From: CAIVAT01 sp964473485
Lineage (GTDB): Bacteria; Bacteroidota; Bacteroidia; Bacteroidales; FEN-979
DNA length: 64,000 bases
Direction of reading: 5' to 3'
Assembly: GCA_964473485.1 (NCBI GenBank)
Contig: CAYYPH010000003.1
Coordinates: forward strand, 1 to 64,000
Shown here piece by piece: positions 1 to 9,348 of this stretch. The notes below the pieces were generated by a model, which was not told the DNA's origin, ran no database searches, and saw only the letters and a program-made list of their open reading frames with translations. A program made the position numbers and the translations under genes. Each line of letters opens with the position of its first letter. Position 1 is the first letter of the stretch.

Positions 1-171
1 CTTAACCATTACGTTTTTCGGATTGGCTGACTTTTTAAATATACAGATGAAAACGGAAAACGGAAAACGAATTGACAATTGAGAACGGAAAAGGTCAATC
101 TGTCAATCAATCAATCAGTCAATCAATCAATTGTGTCCCCCGTCACGCGTCACCTGTCACGCGTCACGATT
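1..171. repeat. Intergenic micro-repeat island at the window start
   Basis: Low-complexity DNA made of blocks of short tandem words: a GGAAAAC-type block (about 48-70), CAATCAAT/CAGTCAAT blocks (about 93-131) and a GTCACGCGTCACC-type block (138-168). The 24 bases at 138-161 recur exactly, inverted, at 57607-57630. The GAAAACGGAAAACG word recurs inverted near 48229-48243. No convincing reading frame is seen. The first 60 bases could hold the tail of an upstream gene, but this cannot be told. Confidence 0.8.
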
Positions 172-597
172 TTAATTACTGATATACAGCATCGCCCCGT
201 CATAAACTGTCTGGTACTGCCTGAGCGGCCAGCGTGAAGGCCCGTCGAAGGGGGTGCCGTCGGTGAGAATGTACCTTGAATTACATTCGGGGCAGAAGCA
301 GGTGATCCCGGAATCTTCAACCCTGACCTGCGCTCCCGCTGTGGTCGGGTGATAGGGACAGGCCCGTTCGTAAGCCATGAATTCGTTGACCGATTTCCTG
401 AAAACAAGGATCCCGTTATAACCTCCGTTGATGGTTTCCCAGCCGTTCACCGGGTTCAGGTTGATATACTGGGTGCCGTTCGGATCAAGGCTGATATTCA
501 CCGCCACATAGGGCATTTCAGGGGCCTCTTCCTCTTTTTTACATCCTGAAAGGGCAACCAGTAGAATCGGCAAAATATAGAGCAATCTGTTTAACAT
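172..597 (-). CDS. Rieske-fold lipoprotein with altered metal-ligand motif
   Basis: A 141-residue exported protein. Residues 1-18 form a signal peptide ending in a lipobox (L-S-G-Cys19), so it is probably a lipoprotein. The rest resembles a small Rieske domain: a Cys80-Pro-Tyr-His83 cluster, a second cluster Cys102-Pro-Glu-Cys105 (with Cys100 beside it), and a trailing Gly-Pro-x3-Pro-Leu stretch (residues 119-125) as in Rieske folds. Canonical Rieske proteins have C-x-H and C-x2-H. Here the spacing is C-x2-H and C-x2-C, giving three Cys and one His, so the metal may be a different Fe-S cluster or zinc. Partner and substrate are unknown. It is divergent from the next gene and its 3' end abuts a repeat island. 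Confidence 0.7.
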   Translation of the reverse strand: MLNRLLYILPILLVALSGCKKEEEAPEMPYVAVNISLDPNGTQYINLNPVNGWETINGGYNGILVFRKSVNEFMAYERACPYHPTTAGAQVRVEDSGITCFCPECNSRYILTDGTPFDGPSRWPLRQYQTVYDGAMLYISN

Positions 598-750
598 CGG
601 ACCTTAATTGAATGATGTCGGGATTTTGTGTAATTTTAACGCAGCAATCCATATTATATTACATTGCACCGCCGTTAATCTGATGCGCACCATTGAAAAG
701 AAACTGTTTGCCTGGTGGGTGTTGTTATTTTATTAACATAAGGTATAGTC

Positions 751-1017
751 ATGAAAATGAATTTGTCGAGACTTTGGATAATCCTGGTAACCTCACTTAT
801 GACATTTTTTCTGGCCGGATCCTCCCCTCCGGCACCCCAGGAAGCGAAGATAAACCAGAAACGAATCGAACGCGAACGGGTCAAAAAGCAGAAGGAGGCC
901 CGCAAGCAGTATGAGCAGGCGCTGAAACGGCATAAAAAAATGCAATCGAAACAAACGAAAACGATGATGAAGCAAACCGGAAAGAGCGCACCAAAAAACA
1001 CTCCGGTCAACCGTTGA
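751..1017 (+). CDS. Small basic exported protein, function unknown
   Basis: An 88-residue protein that I do not recognise. Residues 1-25 look like a signal peptide (Lys near the start, then a hydrophobic run ending in Ala-Gly-Ser-Ser). The mature part is very rich in Lys, Arg, Gln and Glu in a pattern that suggests one long charged helix, followed by a Pro/Thr/Asn tail. There are no cysteines. It stands alone between a divergent lipoprotein gene and the promoter of the TonB receptor. The signal peptide and the codon pattern argue that it is a real gene; a role at the cell envelope is only an inference from export. Confidence 0.6.
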   Translation: MKMNLSRLWIILVTSLMTFFLAGSSPPAPQEAKINQKRIERERVKKQKEARKQYEQALKRHKKMQSKQTKTMMKQTGKSAPKNTPVNR

Positions 1018-1130
1018 ATTTCCTCTTTTACCCGATCGAATTTAGGTCTTACCGATCGTTTAAACCGTTTTGTATAAAAGGCTTCTGGCTAATTTAGAAT
1101 GGTTATATATTTGAATGACGGTTTAATTTA

Positions 1131-1164
1131 TTTGGTGGTATATTTTAAATAATTATTACTTTTA
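1131..1164 (+). promoter_or_regulatory. Putative promoter of the TonB-receptor trio
   Basis: TTGG at 1132-1135 and TACTTTTA at 1157-1164 with 21 bases between, close to the Bacteroidota housekeeping pattern (TTTG, about 19-21 bases, TAnnTTTG). It leaves a leader of about 40 bases before the ATG at 1211. Visual match only. Confidence 0.45.
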
Positions 1165-1210
1165 CCGCCTTTTCAAAGCGCATTTATAATCTAACATAAA
1201 ATTGTATGGT

Positions 1211-4200
1211 ATGTTAAGAAATTTACTCTTCACTATTGGATTTGTACTGGCATCCAGCTTGTTTGTATTCGCACAAACCGGGTCAGGCACGCTTAAAGGA
1301 AAAATCATTGACAAGAAGACCAAGGAGCCGATGCCATTCGTCAATGTGGTCGTCGAGGTCGGGGGGGTCCAGGTCGGAGGTACGACCTCTGATTTTGACG
1401 GAAACTTCCAGATCAAACCCGTGCCTCCCGGCAAGGTGGACCTGAAGGCAAGTTCCGTCGGATACCGTCCTTTCATGACCCGCGGTATCATCATCATTTC
1501 CGATAAGATCACCTTCCAGGACCTCGAACTGGAAGCCAGTACCACCAACCTGCAGGAAATTGAGGTGGTTGATTACAAAGTGCCTTTGATCTCCAAGGAC
1601 CAGACCACTTCCGGAGGTACCGTCACATCGGAAGAAATTGCCAAAATGGCCAACAAGTCGGCCACCGCGGTTGCCACCACCGTGGGCGGTGTCACGACCG
1701 ACGCCAACGGTAACATCACCAGTATGCGTGGTCAGCGTTCGTCGGGTACGGTCTACTACATCGACGGAATGCGCGTAACCGGTAGTAATGCGCTGCCCCA
1801 GAGTGCCATCGAACAGGTCGAGGTCATTCTTGGTGGTACTCCGGCTGCATACGGCGATGCCACGGGAGGTATCATCAATGTAACTACCAAGGGCCCCTCA
1901 AAGTCATTTTCCGGGGGTATCGACCTTCAGACCTCCCAGTTCCTGGATGCCTTCGGGTATAACCGTCTTGGTTTGAATTTCACTGGTCCTGTTGTATCGA
2001 AGAAGGATACCGTACGGGGGACCAAAACCCCCATCATGGGCTTCTTCCTTGCCGGTGACTTTATCTATCAGAAGGACGGGGCTCCCGCCGCTTTCCCGTT
2101 GTATAAAGTGACCGACGACGTGCAGAGTTACCTGGATAAAAATCCCCTCCGTTTGTACGGTCAGAACCAGTCGGTTTTCTATAACTCCGAATTTCTTACC
2201 TACGACCAGATGGAGAGGACAAAATACACCCTCAATTCGGCCGGAACCAACATCAACATCTCCGGAAAACTCGATTTCAGGGTTACTCCGACCATCAACC
2301 TGTCAGTGGGCGGAACCTTCACCTTTTATGACAGCAGAAATTTTGCATTCGGAAACTCACTCATGAACTGGCAGAACAATTCGCACTCCACCGGCAATAC
2401 CTGGCGTGTGAATGCCCGTTTCACCCAGCGTTTCCCGACCGCCGCCGAGAGCAAGAGCTTCGTCAAAAACATCTATTATTCAATCGGCGCCGACTTTACC
2501 AGGACATTCAACAAAACACAGGATGCCGAACACCGCGATAATTTCTTCCAATACGGATATGTGGGAAGTTTTGCCACCCACACCATAAGAGCCTACACTC
2601 CTGAGCTCGCGTATGACTCCGTGATCCAGAAATGGGCTCACCTGCAGAACGGTACCCGCGATACCATCGTCATCTACCGTCCTTCAGACCTGAACCCATC
2701 CTCGGCCAACGTAACAAGCCAGTATTACGGTTTCTTTGAAGATTCGGAAGGGCACTACCAGAACATCGAGGAGATCATTTCGGGAAAAGGTCTGGTGAAC
2801 GGAATGGAACCGATTGCCCCTTACGGACTTTTCAACGGCGTGGGGAACCGCCCGAATGGTTATACCGAGAACACCAGCGACCAGCTGGCTGTTAACGCCT
2901 CATTTGCCGCCGACTTCGGAAACCATGAAATCCAGCTTGGTCTTCAGTACCAGCAACGTAAAAGCAGCGGATACGGCAATACATCAGTCCTCCTCTGGGA
3001 CCTTATGCGTGGTTTGACCAACTCCCAGCTGCAGGACCTTGATCTTGCCAATCCCGAACCGGTTTACCGCAACGGGGTCTTCATGGATACCATTAACTAT
3101 AACAGAAAATATGTTCAGACCCTGCAGCGCAACTTTGACGTGAACCTGAGGAAAAAACTCGGGCTCCCGGTCGACGGAACCGACTGGATCGATGTCTATT
3201 CCTATGATTTCGTGACCAATACGATCAACTATTACGATCGCGACATGCAGCTCAACGGGGCCAAATCCAGTTCGGCCCTCTTTACCATGGATATGTTCAA
3301 CGCCGATGAAGTGCTGAATAACGGTGCACCGGTTGTAAACTATTTCGGCTATGATTATACCGGTAAGAAACTGAGTACCAATCCCAGTTTCGATGATTTC
3401 TTCTACCAGAAAGATGCTGCAGGCAATTATACACGCGCCATCGGAGCCTATCAGCCAATCTACATGGCAGGATACATCCAGGATAAATTTGCATTCAAGG
3501 ACCTCATCTTTAACATCGGAGTCCGCGTCGACCGCTTTGACGCAAACCAGATGGTGCTGAAAGATCCCTACCTTTTCTACCCGGCCAAGACCGTGGGCGA
3601 AGTTTCTGAGATGAACGGCGAAAAAGTGACCCACCCATCGAGCATGGGCAGCGACTATGTGGTCTATGTGGACGATGCCAACAACCCCACCTCGATCACC
3701 GGTTACCGTAACGAAAATGTGTGGTATAACAACGAAGGCAGTGTGATTACCGACCCCACCCGGGCACTCGACCGTGGCAACGGGGTGCAGCCTTATCTTT
3801 ACCCGAACCAGGAGAAGACCATTCAGCCTGCTGTCTTCAAGGATTATGAGCCCCAGACCAACTGGATGCCGCGTATCTCCTTCTCTTTCCCGATCTCCGA
3901 CGACGCTCTCTTCTATGCCCATTACGACATTCTTACACAACGCCCATCCTCCGCCGAAGTCCAGATCGACCCGATCTCCTATTATTACATCGGGGTGACC
4001 GGCGCTGCCGGAACCATCAACAACCCGGCCCTGCAGCCTGAAAAAACCATCGATTATGAACTTGGTTTCCAGCAGAAAATCAACAACGCCTCCTCACTGA
4101 AACTGAGTGTATTCTACCGTGAGATGCGCGATCAGATCCAGCAGTATCGTCTCACCGGAGCTTACCCGAAGACCTACTATTCGTATACCAATATTGACTT

Positions 4201-4924
4201 TGGAACCGTCAAAGGTCTTACCCTTACTTACGACCTCCGCAGGTCAGGCAATGCCCGGGTGCGTTTCAATTACACCCTGCAGTTTGCCGACGGTACCGGT
4301 TCTGATCCCAACGCTTCGGCCACCATCATCCGTTCCGATCAGCCGAACCTCCGTACCCTGAACCCGCTGAACTTTGACCGTCGTCACCAGTTCAACATCA
4401 GCATCGACTACCGCTGGGGAAGCGGCAAAGATTACAACGGCCCGGTCATCAACCGCAAGAAAAGCGGCAAGCCCCCCGTTCAGTTCCTGTCGAACTTCGG
4501 AGCCAACCTGACGCTCACCGGAGGTTCGGGTACCCCGTACACCAAGACCAGCAAGATCCTCCCGTACGGCGCCATGGGCCCGGTAAAGGGAAGCATCAAC
4601 GGGGCCAGGCTGCCGTGGCAGTTCCTCATCAATGCAAGGGTCGACAAAGACTTTAACTTCGGCCTCTCAAAAAAGAAGGAAGGCACCATCAATGTATACT
4701 TTGAATTCACCAACCTGTTAAATACTCAGAACGTTACAGCCGTATACCCATACACGGGAACCGCTGATGACGACGGATTCCTCTCTGCTCCCGAATGGCA
4801 GAACGCCATCAACCAGCAGGTAAATCCGGAATCGTTCCGTGATCTTTACACGATCCAGATGAACAACCCTTACCGCTACAGTTCGCCAAGAACCATCCGC
4901 TTCGGGGTCATGTTTAATTTCTAA
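1211..4924 (+). CDS. TonB-dependent outer-membrane receptor with carboxypeptidase-like N-domain
   Basis: An outer-membrane receptor of 1237 residues. Order: signal peptide (about 1-21, ending in FVFA), a carboxypeptidase-regulatory-like beta domain (about 27-115), a plug domain (about 130-230; the stretch with VYYIDGMRV and GGTPAAYGDATGGIINV is typical), then a long beta-barrel ending in an aromatic residue (VMFNF). TonB-dependent receptors bind large ligands and move them into the periplasm using ExbBD-TonB energy. No SusD gene follows, so it is not a classic SusC/SusD glycan pair. I chose ATG 1211 over a TTG three codons upstream because it gives a clean signal peptide. It is followed by a large secreted protein and a PorV-like barrel in one probable operon. 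The ligand cannot be read from the sequence. Confidence 0.9.
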   Translation: MLRNLLFTIGFVLASSLFVFAQTGSGTLKGKIIDKKTKEPMPFVNVVVEVGGVQVGGTTSDFDGNFQIKPVPPGKVDLKASSVGYRPFMTRGIIIISDKITFQDLELEASTTNLQEIEVVDYKVPLISKDQTTSGGTVTSEEIAKMANKSATAVATTVGGVTTDANGNITSMRGQRSSGTVYYIDGMRVTGSNALPQSAIEQVEVILGGTPAAYGDATGGIINVTTKGPSKSFSGGIDLQTSQFLDAFGYNRLGLNFTGPVVSKKDTVRGTKTPIMGFFLAGDFIYQKDGAPAAFPLYKVTDDVQSYLDKNPLRLYGQNQSVFYNSEFLTYDQMERTKYTLNSAGTNINISGKLDFRVTPTINLSVGGTFTFYDSRNFAFGNSLMNWQNNSHSTGNTWRVNARFTQRFPTAAESKSFVKNIYYSIGADFTRTFNKTQDAEHRDNFFQYGYVGSFATHTIRAYTPELAYDSVIQKWAHLQNGTRDTIVIYRPSDLNPSSANVTSQYYGFFEDSEGHYQNIEEIISGKGLVNGMEPIAPYGLFNGVGNRPNGYTENTSDQLAVNASFAADFGNHEIQLGLQYQQRKSSGYGNTSVLLWDLMRGLTNSQLQDLDLANPEPVYRNGVFMDTINYNRKYVQTLQRNFDVNLRKKLGLPVDGTDWIDVYSYDFVTNTINYYDRDMQLNGAKSSSALFTMDMFNADEVLNNGAPVVNYFGYDYTGKKLSTNPSFDDFFYQKDAAGNYTRAIGAYQPIYMAGYIQDKFAFKDLIFNIGVRVDRFDANQMVLKDPYLFYPAKTVGEVSEMNGEKVTHPSSMGSDYVVYVDDANNPTSITGYRNENVWYNNEGSVITDPTRALDRGNGVQPYLYPNQEKTIQPAVFKDYEPQTNWMPRISFSFPISDDALFYAHYDILTQRPSSAEVQIDPISYYYIGVTGAAGTINNPALQPEKTIDYELGFQQKINNASSLKLSVFYREMRDQIQQYRLTGAYPKTYYSYTNIDFGTVKGLTLTYDLRRSGNARVRFNYTLQFADGTGSDPNASATIIRSDQPNLRTLNPLNFDRRHQFNISIDYRWGSGKDYNGPVINRKKSGKPPVQFLSNFGANLTLTGGSGTPYTKTSKILPYGAMGPVKGSINGARLPWQFLINARVDKDFNFGLSKKKEGTINVYFEFTNLLNTQNVTAVYPYTGTADDDGFLSAPEWQNAINQQVNPESFRDLYTIQMNNPYRYSSPRTIRFGVMFNF

Positions 4925-4980
4925 GTTATTTTACAATGGTAATAAGAAGAAATTCCGGTCTTTTAATAAACAATACAACT

Positions 4981-7900
4981 ATGAAAAATATACGTCGCCT
5001 ATTACTGATTGCACTTTGCTGGATTGTGGTCTCAAGTGTACTTCGTGCAGAGGAAGTTCACAAGCCCGGCGGTAAAAGCACTGGTACATTAAAGGAAACA
5101 GCGGCCGGCTGTGCCTCCGGTTCCACTTACAAATATCTCGACATAAACAATGTCAGAACCCTGATCTATTCATACGGAAACGGATGGTTCCTGGAAAACG
5201 CGGAGTACGAGATTCCCAAAGGATCGCGCAAAACCTCGTTGTTCTCCTTCTCCCTGTGGATCGGAGGTATCGATATCAACAACAACCTGAAACTCGCAGC
5301 CTATCGTTTCGGACAGGGACCCACGACATCTGCAGCCCACACCAAGAACGACTTCTGGCCCGGTCCGCTGACCGTCGACGGAACCGCTGCGGTGGATGCC
5401 GAAACCTGCGCCCAGTACGACAAACTATTCCCCATGACCCGCGCAGAGGTGCAGGAATTCCTGGCCTGGTGGGAAAACAAGGATGAATACCCCGATTACA
5501 CCATCCCCAAATCGATCCTCGATTGGCCGGCTCATGGCAACAAATCAAAAGGACAGGCCTATTACCTCGCACCCTTCATGGATGTAAACAATGATGGTAT
5601 CTATGACCCGAGGCAGGGCGATTATCCCTATTATGACCTTGCCAACAAGCTTTGCCCGAAGAACCTCAAGCCAGGCGAACTTATCGCACGTGCCAAGATC
5701 AAAAACGGAGGACCGACCGATACGGCAGGTATCCTTGTTGACCAGGTGCTGAAAGGTGACCAGACCCTGTGGAGTGTTTACAACGACAAAGGAAACTACC
5801 ACTCTGAAACCACCGGCGACCCCATCGGTATGGAAATCCGTGCCCAGTATTTCGCCTTTGCCACCAACGACGAAATCAACAACATGACCTTCTACTCCTA
5901 CGAGCTGGTCAACCGTTCAACCTACACCCTCACCGGTACCTATTTCAGTCAGTGGGTCGACCCCGACCTGGGTTATTCCAATGATGACTATGTAGGATGC
6001 GACGTGAACCGCGGACTGGGATACTGTTACAACGGAACCCCGATCGACGGAACAGGTCAGACTTATGCCTATGGCGCCCATCCCCCGGCCGTGGGTATCG
6101 ACTTCTTCCAGGGCCCCTACATGGACGCCGACGGTTACGACAACCCGTCGTTCAAAGGTTCGACGCTCAAGGGACCATCATTTAAAGGCAGTTGCGACAT
6201 CGTGGGGCTGAACGGAACGGTTATCAAAATGGGTTACGGGCCATCCGGTACCGACTCGGCCATGTTCATGGTTCGTTCGGAGGCCATCAACGGCGTTAAC
6301 TTCGGCGACGGCATCAGGGATAATGAACGTTTCGGGATGCGCCGCTTTGTGTATCATAATAACAGCAACGCGGGGGTTCCCAATTACATGACCGACCCCA
6401 ACTATGCACCGGAATATTACCTCTTCCTGCGCGGTATCTGGAAAGATAACTCAAAAATGATCTACGGAGGCAATGCCCACTATTCAGCCGGAGGATACGG
6501 TCCGGATTGTGATTTCATGTTCCCGAACCTTACCGATCTCTGCGACTGGGGAACCAAGGGTCAACCGCCCAACGGACCGAAGCTGTGGACTGAGGTCACC
6601 GCCAACAACAACCCGCAGGACCGTCGTTTCATGCAATCGGCAGGGCCTTTCACCCTGCTCCCGGGAGCCTGTAACTACATCACGGTGGGTATTCCCTGGG
6701 CACGCTCCATCTCCGGAACCGCCGAAGAATCGGTACGGCTGCTGCAGATCGTCGATGACAAATGCCAGCAGTTGTTCGACAACTGTTTCGCAGTGTTGAA
6801 CGGTCCGAATGCCCCCGATATCACCATCGAGGAGCTCGACAAACAGATTATCCTGTACCTGACAAACAGGAAGACCAACGACGCAGGGAATAACTACGGA
6901 GAGCGTTACCAGGAATTCGACCCCAGCATTCCCAATCCCGACTCACTACCGAAAGACAAACGCAATGACTCGTTGTATCACTTTGAAGGATACCAGATCT
7001 ATCAGCTGAAAGACGCCACGGTTTCCGCCGCCGACCTGGATGATGCCAGCAAGGCCCGCCTGATTGCACAGTGCGACGTTGAAAATGGCGTATCCAAACT
7101 GGTCAACTGGAATTACGATCAGAACCTCGGAGGTGAAGTGGGACAGATCATGGTCGATGGCGCCGATAAAGGGATCCAGCATTCATTTGTGATCACCAAG
7201 GACATGTTTGCCACCGGCGATGAAAAGCTGATCAATCACAAGCAATATTATTATGTAGCTGTGGCGTATGCCTATAACCAATATAAGAAATATATACAGA
7301 ATGATCCTTCGGCATTGGATGGGCAGAAGAAACCATACCTGAAAGGCCGCAGCAACATCAAAGTATACACAGGCATTCCCCACATCCCGCTCTCTACTGT
7401 TACCCACTCGGCTTATGGCGATGGTCCGGTGATCACCCGTATACAGGGACAGGGTAACGGCGGTATGATCCTCGACTTCAGCGAAGCCACCATCAAGGAA
7501 ATTCTTTCAAAACCGCCGATCGATTCGAATACGACAAAACTGGGCGATCCCGATTACCCGATTGCTTACCAGCCCACGTACCTCGTCGGCAAAGGACCTT
7601 TGCAGGTAAAGGTGGTCGATCCGCTCAACGTGGTCAGCGGAGATTACACTGTCCGTTTCGACTCGATGTATAACGTTACGGTTAACAATCCGTTCACCAA
7701 TACCAAGAAAATCCAGTTTGGCAAGTGGACCCTGATCAACAACACTACGAACACGGTTTACCGTTCCGATACCACGACCATATACCAGTATGAGCAGTTG
7801 TTCCTCGACCAGGGCATTGCCCTCAACATCACGCAGGTTCCCAACGCGGGTGACTCCATCCGGGGAACGGTGACCGCTACGAACGGACTCCTCTATGCTT

Positions 7901-9303
7901 CGCCCGCGCTGTTTGAAGACAGCACCCGGATGTGGCTGACAGGTGTGTTCGACAGCGATATTCCCGAAGCGCCCACGAACTGGATCCGTTCAGGAACCTA
8001 TAAGGGATCCGATTCCAGGTACTATGACTGGAATATGGCTTCGGGCGGAGCAGCCGGACAACCATGGGACCCCAACAAGAATTTCCAGAAGATACAAGCG
8101 GGTATATGGTCACCGTACAGCCTTGCTGCTGTTAACGGCGATGAACTTTACTGCGGAGCGGCCTATGGCAAACGATCAAAACTGCTTTCCACCATGGATA
8201 TCCTCGCCAGTGTCGACATCGTGATAACCCCTGACAAGAGCCTGTGGACCCGTTGCCCTGTCATTGAGATGTGTCCGAGAACGCAGTTAGCCGAGGGTGG
8301 CGGTAAAATTTTTAGCCCGAGGGTGCATGCATCGGTTAACATAAATGGCGATACCGGAGTGGTCAGTACCGATCCGATGCTCAATTCAAATTATATAAGT
8401 GCCACCGGAATGGGCTGGTTCCCGGGATATGCGATCAACCTTGAAACCGGCGAACGCCTGAACATGATGTTCGGCGAAAATTCATGGCTCGTGGCCGACA
8501 ACGGACGCGACATGCTCTGGAATCCGTCGTCAAGGACGGTTGACAACTCTGCCACACCGGTATTCGGCGGTCAGCACTATGTATATGTGATGGCCCATAA
8601 ATCATTCCCTCCGATCTCAGGGATCAGGCTCGATTACCCGGCCTATGACGGCGGAGCTTACATCATGTCGAAGATCAACAGGGTGCCGGCAACCATCTAC
8701 AAGGATTACACCTGGGCCACCGCGATGTGGGTTAACGTACCCCTCGCAGTTGAAGGTAAAGAATGGCTGAGTAATGCCGTCACCACCAAGATCCGGGTGT
8801 CGAAACCATACCAGCGGTACTATTCCACCGCGTTGCCGGCAGGTTCGACTGATACGGTCAACCGCAACTACCCGATGTATACCTTCAACACAGGTACCAT
8901 CGCCACTTCGAAGAACAACCAGGAGAAGGCCACCTCCGATCTCGACCTGATCAACGTGGTGCCGAATCCTTATTACGCTTACGACGATTACGAAAGGAAC
9001 CAGCTTGACAACAGAATCAAGATTGTGAACCTGCCTACGCGTTGTACTGTCACCATTTTTGATATGAGCGGAACATTGATCCGCCAGTATAATGTGGATA
9101 AATCGGGGATCAGCTTACCACGTTCCTCGACATCCGGACTGGAAACCGATGCCAAGACATCGATCGACTGGGATCTCAAGAACTTTGCCGGAATTCCGAT
9201 TGCCGGGGGAGTTTACCTGATCCATGTCAAGGCTGATGGCCTGGGAGAACGTACCATCAAATGGTTCGGTATCCTGCGCCCGGTTGACCTGAACTCATTA
9301 TAA
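4981..9303 (+). CDS. Very large secreted protein with FlgD-like C-terminal domain, probable T9SS cargo
   Basis: A 1440-residue exported protein, 56 bases after the receptor gene. The start at ATG 4981 (MKNIRRLLL) gives a proper signal peptide ending near Ala-Glu-Glu; an earlier in-frame ATG at 4936 would add a 15-residue basic extension. The body has no enzyme motif I recognise and is rich in Gly, Asn, Asp and aromatic residues, as in extracellular beta-rich proteins. The last 110 residues carry a VVPNPYYAY motif and a GIPIAGGVYLIHV stretch, the pattern of FlgD-like Ig / T9SS C-terminal domains, so export by the T9SS to the cell surface is likely. Proteins of this type are common in Bacteroidota next to a TonB receptor and a PorV-family barrel; their role is not known. 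Confidence 0.8.
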   Translation: MKNIRRLLLIALCWIVVSSVLRAEEVHKPGGKSTGTLKETAAGCASGSTYKYLDINNVRTLIYSYGNGWFLENAEYEIPKGSRKTSLFSFSLWIGGIDINNNLKLAAYRFGQGPTTSAAHTKNDFWPGPLTVDGTAAVDAETCAQYDKLFPMTRAEVQEFLAWWENKDEYPDYTIPKSILDWPAHGNKSKGQAYYLAPFMDVNNDGIYDPRQGDYPYYDLANKLCPKNLKPGELIARAKIKNGGPTDTAGILVDQVLKGDQTLWSVYNDKGNYHSETTGDPIGMEIRAQYFAFATNDEINNMTFYSYELVNRSTYTLTGTYFSQWVDPDLGYSNDDYVGCDVNRGLGYCYNGTPIDGTGQTYAYGAHPPAVGIDFFQGPYMDADGYDNPSFKGSTLKGPSFKGSCDIVGLNGTVIKMGYGPSGTDSAMFMVRSEAINGVNFGDGIRDNERFGMRRFVYHNNSNAGVPNYMTDPNYAPEYYLFLRGIWKDNSKMIYGGNAHYSAGGYGPDCDFMFPNLTDLCDWGTKGQPPNGPKLWTEVTANNNPQDRRFMQSAGPFTLLPGACNYITVGIPWARSISGTAEESVRLLQIVDDKCQQLFDNCFAVLNGPNAPDITIEELDKQIILYLTNRKTNDAGNNYGERYQEFDPSIPNPDSLPKDKRNDSLYHFEGYQIYQLKDATVSAADLDDASKARLIAQCDVENGVSKLVNWNYDQNLGGEVGQIMVDGADKGIQHSFVITKDMFATGDEKLINHKQYYYVAVAYAYNQYKKYIQNDPSALDGQKKPYLKGRSNIKVYTGIPHIPLSTVTHSAYGDGPVITRIQGQGNGGMILDFSEATIKEILSKPPIDSNTTKLGDPDYPIAYQPTYLVGKGPLQVKVVDPLNVVSGDYTVRFDSMYNVTVNNPFTNTKKIQFGKWTLINNTTNTVYRSDTTTIYQYEQLFLDQGIALNITQVPNAGDSIRGTVTATNGLLYASPALFEDSTRMWLTGVFDSDIPEAPTNWIRSGTYKGSDSRYYDWNMASGGAAGQPWDPNKNFQKIQAGIWSPYSLAAVNGDELYCGAAYGKRSKLLSTMDILASVDIVITPDKSLWTRCPVIEMCPRTQLAEGGGKIFSPRVHASVNINGDTGVVSTDPMLNSNYISATGMGWFPGYAINLETGERLNMMFGENSWLVADNGRDMLWNPSSRTVDNSATPVFGGQHYVYVMAHKSFPPISGIRLDYPAYDGGAYIMSKINRVPATIYKDYTWATAMWVNVPLAVEGKEWLSNAVTTKIRVSKPYQRYYSTALPAGSTDTVNRNYPMYTFNTGTIATSKNNQEKATSDLDLINVVPNPYYAYDDYERNQLDNRIKIVNLPTRCTVTIFDMSGTLIRQYNVDKSGISLPRSSTSGLETDAKTSIDWDLKNFAGIPIAGGVYLIHVKADGLGERTIKWFGILRPVDLNSL

Positions 9304-9348
9304 GGCGGATTGATTTATAACAGTGATAACAAAAAAACTTCCAGGATT

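Noticed and set aside
1..60. Tail of an upstream gene at the left edge
   Set aside because: Two forward frames stay open for the first 9 to 20 codons, but too little sequence is present to show coding.
2984..3940. Long reverse-strand open frame of 318 codons inside the TonB receptor gene
   Set aside because: It is the antisense shadow of a clear barrel gene, with a His/Val/Ile-rich translation, no start context and no family motif.
1211..4924. SusC/SusD glycan-uptake pair
   Set aside because: No SusD-type lipoprotein gene follows; the next gene is a large secreted protein with a T9SS-type end.
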